Source of the DNA: Streptosporangium becharense
GTDB lineage: Bacteria; Actinomycetota; Actinomycetes; Streptosporangiales; Streptosporangiaceae
Length of the DNA: 64,000 nucleotides
Assembly (NCBI RefSeq): GCF_014204985.1
Contig: NZ_JACHMP010000001.1
Span: 6,572,001 to 6,636,000, forward strand
Direction: 5' to 3'
Below the pieces are notes generated by a model that did not search any database, was not told where the DNA came from, and saw nothing but the letters and a program-made list of their open reading frames with translations. Of the stretch, positions 7,901 through 16,275 are shown piece after piece. The stretch's first letter is position 1. Every line of letters starts with the position of its first letter. A program made the position numbers and the translations under genes.

Positions 7901-10581
7901 ACCGGGTCGGGACGAAGGTGACGCTGACCGCGACTCCCGAGGCCGGGCGGGTCCCGATCGGGTGGACCGTCGACGGCAAGAAGCGGGGCCCGGGTGCGTT
8001 GACCGTCGTCATGGACGGTGAGCACACGGTGCAGGCCCGGTTCGGCACCTACAAGGTGACCGAGATCGGTACCCTGCCCGGCGCGGACCCGCAGCGGGTC
8101 GACGCGGCGGCGCTGAACGACCGCGGCCAGGTCGCGGCCATGGTGGCCGACAAGGACGGCCGGCGGCACGCGGTGCGCTGGCAGGACGGCACCGTCACCG
8201 ACCTGAGCGGTTCGGCCTGCCCGGCCGGTGCGGGCACCTGTGAGAGCGGTGCCCTGGGCATCAACGAGGCCGGTGACGTGGCCGGGTGGAGCAGCACGTC
8301 GTCGGGCGGCACCTCCGGGCGCGCTCTGGTGTGGCGCGCCGACGGCTCGGTCATCGACCTGCAACCGGGTGACGGCGGCGCGGGCGCTTTCGACGTGAAC
8401 GACACCGGTCAGGTGCTCGGTCATACCCGGTCCGCAGGCGTGATCTGGGACCGGGGGATCGCGGTTCCCCTGCCCGCCGACTACGCCGGGTCCGGTCTGA
8501 GCTACCACGACGAGAACAACCAGATCCGTCCGCCGCGGATCAACGAGAGCGGTGCGGTCGCGGGCGGCTACGCCTTGGGCCGTGAGCCCGACGGCACCGT
8601 CCGTGACACCGGCCCGATGCTGTACGCCGACGGTGTGCTGACCAAGCTGCCCGGTACGGTCGAGGGGTGCGCCACCACGGGCGGGCGGGCCTCCGATCTC
8701 AACGACACCGGCCTGGTGGTCGGCACGCTGCGCTGTGGCCGCTACGAGAACACGCGGACCAAGCGCGCCTACGTCTGGCGCGACGGCGTCGCGACCGATC
8801 TGGGGGCCGGTGAGGCGACCGGGGTCAACGACCACGGGGTGATCGTCGGGTCCGAGCCGGATGACGCGATCAACGTGCAGAAGCCGCCGGTGATGTGGAT
8901 CGACGGGGTGAAGTACCCGCTGTCGGGTGTGCTGTCGCGGCCGGGGTGCCCGCGAGACGGCCGGCAGACGACCCAGCCGTGCGTGGGCATCGGCAACGTG
9001 CTGGACGTCAACGAATCGGGGCAGATCCTGGTGCAGGGCCTCGTGCGCGAGCCCGCACCGGTGGAGGCGGGCGGGTTCACCCAGGTGAGCCGGGCGTTCC
9101 TGCTGACCCCGACCACCGCCCGCACCGACCTGAAGGTCACGCACACGGTGTCGGCCGCCGAGCCGGCGCCGGGGGCGAAGGTCACCTGGAGTGCCACGGT
9201 GACCAACACCGGCGATGACGCCGCCACCGACGTGCGGCTGGACGTGTTCATCCCCGGGACCGTCACCGGTGCGGTGTGTGAGACCGGGCGGGGGTTGTGC
9301 GCCGCGATCAAGGGCGGGTTCCGCAACACGGTCAAGGTGCTGGAGCCGGGCGTGAGCGCCACCGTGAAGGTGAGCGCCACCATCCCGGCCGGTACCGCCG
9401 CCGACACCAGGCTCACCGCGCAGGCGCGGGCCTACAGCCTGGAGGTGGCCGACCCTCAGCCCGGCAACAACCAGGCTGAGGCCACCGCCACGGTCAAGCA
9501 CGCGCTGGACAAGACCGGCGTCAACTGGGTCGAGCCGGTCCGGGTCGGGTCGACCAGCAAGTACCCCATCGAGGTGACGCTGACCAACCGCGGCACCGAC
9601 CCCATGCCGATCGCGGCCGTCAAGACCGAGGGCCCGTTCACGCAGACCAACACCTGCCCGAAGGAGCCGGACAAGCTCGCTCCGGGCACGGGGTGCACGG
9701 TGCAGTTGTGGTTCACCCCGATCGAGGTGGGGTCGGCCGCAGGGAAGCTGACCTTCACCACCGACGGCACCGAACCCGCCTATGTGGTGACTTTGACCGG
9801 TCGGGGCGCCGAGGCCAACGCCGTGCCGGTGGTCAAGCTCCCGGATGCCCCGTTGCAGGGCAAGACGGGTGAGCCGTTCACCCTGACGGTGACGTTCACC
9901 GACACCGACCCCGCTGACACCCACACGGTGAAGGCGTACTGGGGCGACGGTGAGGAGGCCGTGGCGCAGGTCACCCGGCAGACCGGCGGCGGGACCGTCA
10001 CGATGACCAGGACCTTCGACGAACCGGTGGACGAGGGGTACGCCTGGGTGAGGGTGACCGACAGTAAGGGCGACACCGGTGATGCGGACGTGCCCTATGT
10101 CATCACCGGGTCGGCCTCCGCTGCCGCGCCGGCGGTGGGCAAGGGGGCCGCTGCCGGGCCCAAGGTGGCGCTGACCGGCACCGGCAAGACGGTCTCGCCC
10201 GCGCACTCGTGCCGGCTGGTTGCGGCGTGTGAGAAGAAGGGTGAGGCGAGCCTGGCCGTCACGGCTTCCTACCGGGGTAAGAAGGGCAGCGTGCCCGTCG
10301 GTGAGCTGCGCTACGACGCGCCGGGGTTCCGGCTGCGGCACACCGCGTACACGGTGCTCGTCGCCGCGGACGGTACGGCGACCCTGCGGGGCAGGGGCCG
10401 GGTCAACGACGCCACCGAGGTCACCTTCGAGGTGACGGCCGTCGACGCGGGCAAGGCGGCCGACGGTGACCGGTTGCGGTTGAGGGTGTGGGGCAAGGAC
10501 GGTGGGCTGGTCTACGACAACCAGCGCACCGGCCCGGCGCCGGCCGTGACCGGCACCGTCCGAATCAGCGGCCGCGACTAG
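4936..10581 (+). CDS. Giant secreted multidomain protein: HAF repeats, lipase-like hydrolase, HAF repeats, Ig/DUF11-like domains
   Basis: 1881 residues from a TTG at 4936, which has GGAG 8 bases upstream and opens directly into a signal peptide (arginines, VPALVAALGSLALPAPAAAA). Domains by eye: HAF extracellular repeats about 55-350 (seven blades of the type INxxGQIAG); alpha/beta hydrolase about 490-725 with MLHGF and the nucleophile elbow IGFSMGG (Ser near 579); an Ig-like/wall-anchor-like section; a 'bacterial repeat' module about 965-1035; seven more HAF blades about 1040-1390; DUF11-like 1396-1522; an ASPM/Hydin-like module 1524-1625; a PKD-like module 1630-1725; and a C-terminal beta domain. 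No LPXTG or membrane anchor, so it is probably released. An extracellular lipase/esterase is likely; the target is unknown. Confidence 0.8.
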   Translation: MSWLFGRASARRIAVPALVAALGSLALPAPAAAAPAPSPSPSSKIAEEPDGLKLTHLGALNTSDGHLGRINSKGQIAGYVRNADTGMDNAVLFSAGSPVDIHTALGNPGKGSHALDVNDDGTVIGRVASQGGVPYADTFIYKDGKATRLGLLYGSGINNRGQIAGFEWIRDPDGSVLRLEAFTDQAIETYALNEAGAVVGMADMDPDRDIEKFRAFRTEPGKRLDPTKDSLNFVGETLATDVNDHGQVAGAGTDANDVHRPLIWDEDGDATVMKTPADRGGTVNAINNAGVGVGMMKAADDAPRAALYVDGKGIDLTDLVRAAGYDVTLRHATGINDLGQIAVIGRWGKQTTWDHAFLLDLGVKKPIITSLSLQTQVYPSGSWVDIPEKGAIDGNWVEVTVSVNNPDLVYPARRKLVLREKVSGKALPDGTFDVTIPPGSTVTKRVTWDTTGFAWHQGMARSDRAVVADVVAADGAVQATRTQPVVVRPTPVVMLHGFRSDAAAFDGFKQFFANQSDLYKELVFAVGDGQVPGEMNTGHPIDYTAPTLDLVANARQAWDYTRKVQERTGAWHVDYIGFSMGGIIGRLVIDTMMPESVGGYPPVRHLMQIGAPNLGSLWADALLVGRTKMGFPRSWWPALYHLTTGFMKEKFDPVHTKLKGARLSTLAGIGTPVYVAIPPWEDGDGVVTRKSAEHRSENRYTTSLKHLQLLDQETTFDSYVVEEIAGFPHGQASGLAKGAGVKAKENGAAAADGEATPADDDAVSVFATPSATVEAGKTAVVPLEVPAGTRFGVVDALPETVGLLLRDPAGQPAAQYAAGSDAAKEVIQGLNVATPQAGAWKLEITNTGTEPVTANLSAWIAGTPVKAAATVEQTGDEGRVKVSATVTDDGKPVTGATVKATLTLAVKDGAQHELTLSDDGAEGDGVYAATTEELPDGFYSVVVKAETAKGLRTANDTVEVKKPDLREFELKLSATPGGSVSASPAQEKYRVGTKVTLTATPEAGRVPIGWTVDGKKRGPGALTVVMDGEHTVQARFGTYKVTEIGTLPGADPQRVDAAALNDRGQVAAMVADKDGRRHAVRWQDGTVTDLSGSACPAGAGTCESGALGINEAGDVAGWSSTSSGGTSGRALVWRADGSVIDLQPGDGGAGAFDVNDTGQVLGHTRSAGVIWDRGIAVPLPADYAGSGLSYHDENNQIRPPRINESGAVAGGYALGREPDGTVRDTGPMLYADGVLTKLPGTVEGCATTGGRASDLNDTGLVVGTLRCGRYENTRTKRAYVWRDGVATDLGAGEATGVNDHGVIVGSEPDDAINVQKPPVMWIDGVKYPLSGVLSRPGCPRDGRQTTQPCVGIGNVLDVNESGQILVQGLVREPAPVEAGGFTQVSRAFLLTPTTARTDLKVTHTVSAAEPAPGAKVTWSATVTNTGDDAATDVRLDVFIPGTVTGAVCETGRGLCAAIKGGFRNTVKVLEPGVSATVKVSATIPAGTAADTRLTAQARAYSLEVADPQPGNNQAEATATVKHALDKTGVNWVEPVRVGSTSKYPIEVTLTNRGTDPMPIAAVKTEGPFTQTNTCPKEPDKLAPGTGCTVQLWFTPIEVGSAAGKLTFTTDGTEPAYVVTLTGRGAEANAVPVVKLPDAPLQGKTGEPFTLTVTFTDTDPADTHTVKAYWGDGEEAVAQVTRQTGGGTVTMTRTFDEPVDEGYAWVRVTDSKGDTGDADVPYVITGSASAAAPAVGKGAAAGPKVALTGTGKTVSPAHSCRLVAACEKKGEASLAVTASYRGKKGSVPVGELRYDAPGFRLRHTAYTVLVAADGTATLRGRGRVNDATEVTFEVTAVDAGKAADGDRLRLRVWGKDGGLVYDNQRTGPAPAVTGTVRISGRD

Positions 10582-10647
10582 CCACGACTGGCCGCGACCG
10601 ACGACTCCGCGGGTTTCCGTCACCTCTGGCGGGAACCCGCGGACATC

Positions 10648-10684
10648 CGGCCCGCCGGGAGCCGAATCGGCTCCCGGCGGGCCG
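10648..10684. terminator. Long GC hairpin after the giant secreted protein
   Basis: A near-perfect 17-18-bp stem (CGGCCCGCCGGGAGCCGA with its complement) and a tiny loop, 67 bases after the stop codon. There is no T-tract, as is common for actinobacterial terminators. A second weaker hairpin (CCGCGGGTTTCC / GGGAACCCGCGG) precedes it near 10607-10642. Confidence 0.75.
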
Positions 10685-10692
10685 CTCCCATT

Positions 10693-10757
10693 CACCCGCG
10701 ACACACCTTTACCGGCGACACGGCGACACACCTTCATCCGCGACACGGCGACACACC
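10693..10757. repeat. 25-bp-period short tandem repeat
   Basis: GCGACACGGCGACACACC occurs at 10715-10732 and 10740-10757, with a shortened copy near 10698. Non-coding, between the terminator and the promoter region of the next gene. Confidence 0.7.
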
Positions 10758-10941
10758 CGCCGGGTCTCTCCGCGACCCGACCGTGATCCGGCACGTGCCG
10801 TGGGATCATCACCCCGAGGGAGGAGCTCTACAGGAAAACGCTCACATGGTCGGTATCACAACAGACGTATTTGAATCGCGGCATACTCATGAACTCCGCA
10901 TCTTCTCCGCCGAAACCGGTGGGACCCGACGAGGAGGATCG

Positions 10942-11988
10942 ATGAGCGCGATGACGGCCGTACCGGTTGAACCATTCGGTTTGACGCGGAACGGCGGTGA
11001 CCTCGCAGCCGGCATCCGGATCCTCGAGAAGGAGCTCCCGCGGGTGACGCTCGGCACCGTCCTGGCCGAGGCCAACCGCGTCGCGGTCAGGAAGGGGCGG
11101 GCGGGAGCCGGAGCGTTCGCCGGGATGAAGCCCGGACCGGTCGACTGGTACTCCTTCAACACCGGCGACAACACCACCAGGGAGTGGTACCCCCAGGGGC
11201 TGAGCTCCGCCTCCGACGCGGGAGGCGGCGGGGACGCGTTCGTGGTGAGCTGGTACCACAAGCCGTCCTCGGGCGCGGAGCGGGGCGTGCGCCTGACCTT
11301 CCTCGACCCGGCGACGCTGCGCTACCGTCACGTCCTGCTCGTGCGGGCCCTCCCCGGCGGGGACATCGCGCCGGTCAACATCCACGCCGGAGGCGTCGCC
11401 TGGTACGGAGACCTGCTCTACGTCGCCGACACCACCCGCGGTCTGCGCGTCTTCGACACCCGGCAGATCTTCGAGGTGAACGGGGACGACGACGACGCGA
11501 TCGGCAGGAAGGGCGGCTCCTACCACGCCTTCGGCTACCGCTACGTGATGCCGCAGACCGACGCCTGGACCACCGCCGGAGGCGGCTCGGCCCGCTTCTC
11601 CTTCGTCGCCGTCGACCGCAGCACCGAGCGCCACACTCTGATCTCCGGCGAGTACGTCGACGAGCCCGGCGCCGTGGGCCGGGTGGCCCGCTGGCCGCTG
11701 ACCGCCGGGGGCGGCCTGGACGCCGGCGGCGGCACCGCGCGGGCCGTGGACGCCTACCGGCTCCCGGTGGACCGGGTCCAAGGAGCGCTCTCCCACCGGG
11801 GCACCTGGTACCTCAGCCAGACCGGGGGCTCGACCAGGAACGGCGCCCTCGTCGTCGTGGGCGACACGACGCGCAGGCGCCCCTACCCGGTGGGCCCGGA
11901 GGACCTGACCTGCGTGCGCGACAGCGGGACGCTGTGGAGCGTGACCGAGTTCGTCGGCCGCCGGGCGATCTACGCCGTGCCGCTCTGA
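10942..11988 (+). CDS. Conserved protein of unknown function, beta-propeller-like
   Basis: 348 residues from the ATG at 10942, preceded by GAGGAGG 4 bases away; a longer frame to 10783 exists but lacks support. No signal peptide or membrane segment. The middle has repeated strand-turn patterns reminiscent of propeller blades (GVAWYGDLLYVADTTRGLRV, FSFVAVDRSTERHTLISGEY, GALSHRGTWYLSQTGG, GTLWSVTEFVGRRAIYAV), the last resembling quinoprotein or SMP-30-like blades. I do not recognise a named family. Its 3' end overlaps the convergent DCC gene by 19 bases. A scaffolding or binding role is inference only. Confidence 0.65.
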   Translation: MSAMTAVPVEPFGLTRNGGDLAAGIRILEKELPRVTLGTVLAEANRVAVRKGRAGAGAFAGMKPGPVDWYSFNTGDNTTREWYPQGLSSASDAGGGGDAFVVSWYHKPSSGAERGVRLTFLDPATLRYRHVLLVRALPGGDIAPVNIHAGGVAWYGDLLYVADTTRGLRVFDTRQIFEVNGDDDDAIGRKGGSYHAFGYRYVMPQTDAWTTAGGGSARFSFVAVDRSTERHTLISGEYVDEPGAVGRVARWPLTAGGGLDAGGGTARAVDAYRLPVDRVQGALSHRGTWYLSQTGGSTRNGALVVVGDTTRRRPYPVGPEDLTCVRDSGTLWSVTEFVGRRAIYAVPL

Positions 11989-12365
11989 TCAGCGGGTCCC
12001 GGCCGCGCCGCGCAGGCGGGGGTGCCGCCGGGCAGGCGGTGCCGGTTGACGGCGACGAGCCGGTACACCCCCTGCGCCACCCATCGCAGCGGCGGGACGC
12101 GCAGCGCGAACCCCAGCGGGCTCCACGGAAGACCGGCGGCGCGCAGCAGCGCGGCCACCGCCTGGGCCCCGCCGCGCACCCGGCCGCCCTCGATCCAGAG
12201 CACTTCACGCTCGGCCCGTTCCCGCGTGGTGCCCAGCGCGGCCAGGTCCTCGCACTGCCAGGGGGCGACCCGGGCGCGGACCCCGATCCGTCGTTCGGCG
12301 AACCGGACACTCGCCGTGCAGAAACCGCAGTCGCCGTCGAAGAGCAGCACCGGTCGTCCCGTCAT
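11970..12365 (-). CDS. DCC-family thiol-disulfide oxidoreductase-like protein (DUF393)
   Basis: 131 residues from the ATG at 12365. The N-terminus VLLFDGDCGFCTASVRF carries the DxxCxxC signature that names the family, on a thioredoxin-like fold; WIEGGRVRGGAQAVAALLRAAG is the conserved following segment. Function in vivo is poorly defined; redox activity of the CGFC pair is inferred from the family. It lies 10 bases downstream of the endonuclease/exonuclease/phosphatase gene and is very probably cotranscribed with it. Its 3' end overlaps the convergent upstream gene. Confidence 0.85.
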   Translation of the reverse strand: MTGRPVLLFDGDCGFCTASVRFAERRIGVRARVAPWQCEDLAALGTTRERAEREVLWIEGGRVRGGAQAVAALLRAAGLPWSPLGFALRVPPLRWVAQGVYRLVAVNRHRLPGGTPACAARPGPADQSGTA

Positions 12366-12375
12366 ACGGCGGACA

Positions 12376-14265
12376 CTACCCGCCGGGGGGCCGGTCAGGC
12401 TCCGGCACCAGGGTGACCGCGATCGGGCGGTGGTCGGAGTGCGGGACATCGGGGTTGGCGTGGTCCGCACCGGTGAAACCCGGGGTGACGAGCACGTGGT
12501 CGATCTGCTCGACCGGGCGGTCACCGCCCGGGACGGTGGTGAAGGGCCTGACCGGGGCGGCGGGGTCGGTCAGGCCCGAGCCCAGCAGCACCTGCCAGGC
12601 CCGGTCGCCTGGCTCCAGGTTGAGGTCACCGGCCACGATCACCGGGTCACCGCCTCCGGCCGCGTCCCGGACGATCCGGCCGAGCTGCTCGACCTGGCCG
12701 AGCTCGCGCCAGCCGGGCGGCGGCTGCAGGTGGGTGCCGATCACGGTGATCGGCCGCCCCCGCCAGCGCAGGCCCACCTCCAGCGCCTGCGCGCCGGTCG
12801 GGCCGCCCCGGACGAGCACGTGGTTGCGGATGGACGTGATCGGCAGGTTGGTGAGCAGCGCGTCCCCCCACACCTCGTCGGCGGCCGGGGCCCAGATGTA
12901 GTGCATGCCCAGCCGCTCGGCGATCAGCCGGACCCCGTCGTGGCCGCCGTTGAGCAGCCAGCCCCGGTCGGCCTCACCGAGCACCACCACGTGCGGCCGC
13001 ATCGCCCTGAGCGTGTCGGCCTGCTGCTCCAGCGAGAGCCTGCCGGACTCGCCGAACCCCATCCGGATGTTGTACGCCGCGATCCGCAGCCCGTCACCCG
13101 CCGGCTGCCAGCGGGGCCGCTCGCCCTGCCACAGCGGCACGGCCGCCACCAGGGCGACGGCCGCCGCGGCGGCGGCGAAGAACCCGCGGCCGGGGGAGAC
13201 GCGCGGCAGGCCCGTCCCGGCGAGCCCCACGGCCGCGACCACCAGCGCCGCGGTCACCGGCACCCACTGGTTGGGCAGGTAGAGGTCGTAGGCCGCGTAG
13301 TAGCCGAAGACGAGTACGACGAACAGCAACATGCCCCCGGCCGCGGCCAGGCCCCGGCGGACCGGACGGTCGGGGCCCGGGACGGTCGCGGCGTGCGCCA
13401 GGCAGGCCGCCAGCGCGACCTGGCCGACGAACTGCGCGGCGATCGTCCATACGGGCGCCACACCGTGGATCCCGTCCACGGTGACCCTGCCCAGGGTGAG
13501 GGCCACCGCGGACCCCACCAGGGCGACCGCGGGCAGCAGCGGACGCCGCAGGAACGGCACCGCGGCAGGTGCCGCCGACAGCACCGCGAACATCGCCACC
13601 CCAACGGCCGCCGCCTGCTGGGCCGAGACGGTCGCCGCCTGGGCGTGCGCGGCGTTGCCCGTGTAGAGGCCCCACAGCAGCACGGCCGGGCCGATCGCCA
13701 GCCAGGCGCGCGGCGCGCCGGAACGTTCCTCCCCCTGGGACGCGGCTGCCTCCCCGGAGGTCGCGGCCCGGTTCAGGGCCCAGCCGAACAGCGCCAGCTC
13801 CGCCGCCAGCAGCAGCCACGGCAACGGTCCCGGGCGCCACATCAGGTCGATGCCGTCCAGTGCCGTGTGGACCACCGTGGCGACCGCCAGACCGGTGATC
13901 ACACCCGCCGTCACGGGCCGGGCGTCCCGGCTGCCCATCGCGGTCGCCACCAGCCAGACCAGCCCGGCCAGCAGCCCGGCGCTCGCCACGTACAGCTGCG
14001 GGCCGCCACCGTCGGTCAGTTGCAGCCCCAGCCGGGCCAGGAGCAGCAGCACCCCGGCGCCGAGGGCCGTCGACGAGGGCCGGACGCGCCGGGCCAGCGG
14101 TACCGCGAGGAAGGCCAGGACGAACCAGGACAGGGCGTACAGGCCCATCAGCTCGGCGGGGGTGCTGCCCGCCCGGCCGAAAAGCGTGATCATCGACGGC
14201 AGGAAGACCCGCAACACGTCGACCAGCACGACGACGCCCAGGGTGACGTCCAGGCGGACCCGCAT
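12376..14265 (-). CDS. Membrane-anchored endonuclease/exonuclease/phosphatase family protein
   Basis: 629 residues; GGAGG sits 5 bases before the ATG. Roughly the first 370 residues form a polytopic membrane domain with about ten hydrophobic segments. The rest is an EEP hydrolase domain: AAYNIRMGFG, VVLGEADRG (metal-binding Glu), GTHLQPPPG, VIVAGDLNLEPGD (catalytic Asp/Asn), EQIDHVLV and SDHRPIAV (Asp-His pair). EEP domains cleave phosphodiesters in nucleic acids or lipids such as sphingomyelin; fusion to a membrane domain suggests a lipid or surface substrate, but this is inference. Operon with the DCC gene downstream. Confidence 0.87.
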   Translation of the reverse strand: MRVRLDVTLGVVVLVDVLRVFLPSMITLFGRAGSTPAELMGLYALSWFVLAFLAVPLARRVRPSSTALGAGVLLLLARLGLQLTDGGGPQLYVASAGLLAGLVWLVATAMGSRDARPVTAGVITGLAVATVVHTALDGIDLMWRPGPLPWLLLAAELALFGWALNRAATSGEAAASQGEERSGAPRAWLAIGPAVLLWGLYTGNAAHAQAATVSAQQAAAVGVAMFAVLSAAPAAVPFLRRPLLPAVALVGSAVALTLGRVTVDGIHGVAPVWTIAAQFVGQVALAACLAHAATVPGPDRPVRRGLAAAGGMLLFVVLVFGYYAAYDLYLPNQWVPVTAALVVAAVGLAGTGLPRVSPGRGFFAAAAAAVALVAAVPLWQGERPRWQPAGDGLRIAAYNIRMGFGESGRLSLEQQADTLRAMRPHVVVLGEADRGWLLNGGHDGVRLIAERLGMHYIWAPAADEVWGDALLTNLPITSIRNHVLVRGGPTGAQALEVGLRWRGRPITVIGTHLQPPPGWRELGQVEQLGRIVRDAAGGGDPVIVAGDLNLEPGDRAWQVLLGSGLTDPAAPVRPFTTVPGGDRPVEQIDHVLVTPGFTGADHANPDVPHSDHRPIAVTLVPEPDRPPGG

Positions 14266-14405
14266 GTTACCTCCAGAGAACGCGGGCCATCCTCGCCTTC
14301 TTCGGAGGCGGTGACAAGAGCGTTCCGGACCGGAGGCCGTCCGCCACCGGGACTACGGCGGACGGAGACCCGGTGGTGTCACGCCCGCGTCACGTCACCT
14401 ACGCC

Positions 14406-15506
14406 TCACGAAGGCTCGCCTCGGCAGTCTCCGGGCGGTGTGGTGGGCCTGTCGCCGCGGTCCGCGGCGGAAGACCCGTTCCGGTGGTCCCCGGGAGCGG
14501 GAGGCGCGTCCCGGTGGTCCCCGAGCGGGGGAGACCCGTTCCGGTGGTCTCCCGGCGCGAGAGGCGCGTCGCGCGGCGGGGGAGGGCCGTCCAGGTGACG
14601 GAACGCCTCGTGCGCCGAGTGGAAGCTGTCGCGCAGCGCCCGCCTGAGCGTCTCGGCGTCGTCGCTCAGGTAACCGATCTCCGGTGCGGAGAATCGCGCC
14701 GCACCCGTCTCCGCGACGAGCTGCTCATACTCGGGCAGGTGCTGCCGGAGCACGTCGAGCTGGCTCTGAGCGCGCAGCGCCTTCTCCGCCTCCGCCACGT
14801 GCCCGGCGTAGCGTTCCAGGGCCTCCACCCGGGCCACGACGGCGGCCTCGCTGGCGCTCAGGGCACGTTCCAACGGGACCATCGCGGCGGTCACCTCAGG
14901 GCTTCTGCCGCCCCGGGCGAGGTTGCGGTGCTTGGCCCGCAGCGCCGAGAGCTTGGTCAGCAGCCGGGCGATCTCCCACTCCTCGGCCGGCAGCATCACC
15001 GCGTTGCGCACCCTGTCGAGCATGCCCAGCGCGTTGACCCGCGAATGGACGATGAAGTCGATCGCCCGCTGAACCCGGCCGAGCAGGTTCCTGGCGCCGT
15101 AGTCGAAGTCCTCCAGGATCAGGTAGTGCCCCTGCCACTGCTGCGAGTGGCGGTACAGGACGTTCTCCTCGGAGTCGATCGGCGAGGGCTTCCTGGCGAT
15201 GTACACCACGCTGAGGATGGTGCCGTACACGCTGACCATGCTGCCGAACAGGAAGGCCGCCACCCCCGGGGCCGGTACGGCGAGGGGGACGGCGGCGAGC
15301 GCGCCGAGCCCCGTCGTGGCGCCGAAGACACCCAGCAGCGGCCTGGGGATCCGCGGGCCGTCGGTCGCCCGTGGGGTCCGCCCGGTCCGGAAGCGGTACA
15401 GCAACGGCCCGTTCCGGCGAAGAAGATCGGCGACGTCCGCGGGCACCTCCGGGTCGACCACCACGCGTTGCACAGGCTCGCCCCCTTCAGCGTGGATCAA
15501 GAGCAT
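14406..15506 (-). CDS. Two-TM membrane protein with coiled-coil region and repetitive C-terminal tail; unknown function
   Basis: 366 residues from ATG 15506. An alternative GTG at 15473 has a better upstream AGGGGGCGA. A hydrophobic pair around residues 57-105 (LLGVFGATTGLGALAAVPLA, FLFGSMVSVYGTILSVVYIA) is followed by a helical, charged region (about 115-285), probably coiled coil and cytoplasmic, and a low-complexity tail in which a (P)APGDHRNGS-like unit recurs four to five times. The DNA of the tail is itself a tandem repeat around 14460-14560 (GTTCCGGTGGTCCCCGGGAG variants). I do not recognise the family. It is separated from the tRNA cluster by about 290 bases. Confidence 0.65.
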   Translation of the reverse strand: MLLIHAEGGEPVQRVVVDPEVPADVADLLRRNGPLLYRFRTGRTPRATDGPRIPRPLLGVFGATTGLGALAAVPLAVPAPGVAAFLFGSMVSVYGTILSVVYIARKPSPIDSEENVLYRHSQQWQGHYLILEDFDYGARNLLGRVQRAIDFIVHSRVNALGMLDRVRNAVMLPAEEWEIARLLTKLSALRAKHRNLARGGRSPEVTAAMVPLERALSASEAAVVARVEALERYAGHVAEAEKALRAQSQLDVLRQHLPEYEQLVAETGAARFSAPEIGYLSDDAETLRRALRDSFHSAHEAFRHLDGPPPPRDAPLAPGDHRNGSPPLGDHRDAPPAPGDHRNGSSAADRGDRPTTPPGDCRGEPS

Positions 15507-15759
15507 AGCGATTAACCTGGTTTAAGGTTATGCGTCCTCCTATGGTGCCTCTTTGCTCGCCCGAACCGGAGGGCAAAAAGATGATCGTAATGTTTTGCGA
15601 GGCGGCCCGGCTCCTCTGCGGTCCCCTCCCGCCGCCGGTGGAGCGGTCCGGGAGAGCGTGAACGGCCGGGCGGGAATCGGCGCGGGCGGCGAGGGCTCGA
15701 CCCTCCCGGGAAGGGTGCGGCGCACAGGGACGCGGCGGAGCCGCGAGGGAACGGGCGGG

Positions 15760-15792
15760 AAAAGGAAAATCCCAGGCCGCGGCCTGGGATTT
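15760..15792 (-). terminator. Rho-independent terminator of the tRNA cluster
   Basis: On the minus strand a perfect 26-base palindrome (AAATCCCAGGCCG and its complement, 15767-15792) is followed by TTCCTTTT. It lies 7 bases after the tRNA-Val gene, so it ends the Gly-Cys-Gly-Val transcript. Confidence 0.9.
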
Positions 15793-15798
15793 CTCGAG

Positions 15799-15870
15799 TG
15801 GACGATACTGGGATTGAACCAGTGACCTCTTCCGTGTCAGGGAAGCGCTCTCCCGCTGAGCTAATCGTCC
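15799..15870 (-). tRNA. tRNA-Val (anticodon GAC)
   Basis: A 72-base cloverleaf: acceptor GGACGAT/ATCGTCC, anticodon stem CTTCC/GGAAG with loop CTGACAC, and T-loop GGTTCAATCCC-type. CCA is not encoded. It is the last gene of the minus-strand tRNA cluster and identical to the copy at 44507-44578. Confidence 0.97.
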
Positions 15871-15883
15871 TCGGGTGAACCAG

Positions 15884-15955
15884 AGCGGAAGACGGGATTC
15901 GAACCCGCGACCCTCACCTTGGCAAGGTGATGCTCTACCACTGAGCCACTTCCGC
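15884..15955 (-). tRNA. tRNA-Gly (anticodon GCC), copy 1
   Basis: Acceptor GCGGAAG/CTTCCGC with U73; anticodon stem TCACC/GGTGA around TTGCCAA; T-arm GCGGGTTCGAATCCCGT. Identical to the copies at 16124-16195 and 44649-44720. Confidence 0.97.
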
Positions 15956-16027
15956 GTGTGCTTCGGGTTTCCCCTCGGCGCCTGCACTACCTTACCGGAT
16001 CCCGGAAGGTCCGACGGTCGTGCACTG

Positions 16028-16098
16028 AGGTGGAGACGGGATTTGAACCCGTGTAGACGGCTTTGCAGGCCGTTGCCTCGCCTCTCGGCCACTCCACC
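16028..16098 (-). tRNA. tRNA-Cys (anticodon GCA)
   Basis: A 71-base cloverleaf: acceptor GGTGGAG, anticodon stem ACGGC/GCCGT around CTGCAAA, T-arm ACGGGTTCAAATCCCGT. It lies between two identical tRNA-Gly genes. Confidence 0.97.
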
Positions 16099-16123
16099 AG
16101 ACAGGCCCGCGAGGACCTGCTGG

Positions 16124-16195
16124 AGCGGAAGACGGGATTCGAACCCGCGACCCTCACCTTGGCAAGGTGATGCTCTACCACTGAGCCACTTCCGC
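16124..16195 (-). tRNA. tRNA-Gly (anticodon GCC), copy 2
   Basis: Identical in sequence to the copy at 15884-15955; first gene of the minus-strand tRNA cluster. Confidence 0.97.
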
Positions 16196-16275
16196 GTGTC
16201 ACCCGGCCACCTGCTCCGGGACACGTGGAAAACTCTAGCGCCTCCCCGGGGTGGATGCGCGCAACCGGAGGATCT

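Noticed and set aside
6835..10812. A 1325-codon open frame on the minus strand opposite the giant secreted protein
   Set aside because: It is a GC-codon mirror of a well-supported plus-strand gene with signal peptide and domains. Its own translation is His/Arg/Gly-rich with no domain.
15799..16195. tRNA cluster as an integration site of a mobile element
   Set aside because: No integrase, no att-like partial tRNA duplication and no phage or plasmid gene in the window; the tRNA copies are full length.
15487..16224. Open reading frames across the tRNA cluster on both strands
   Set aside because: They translate tRNA genes; repeated segments such as GEGRGFESRLPL arise from the duplicated tRNA-Gly.
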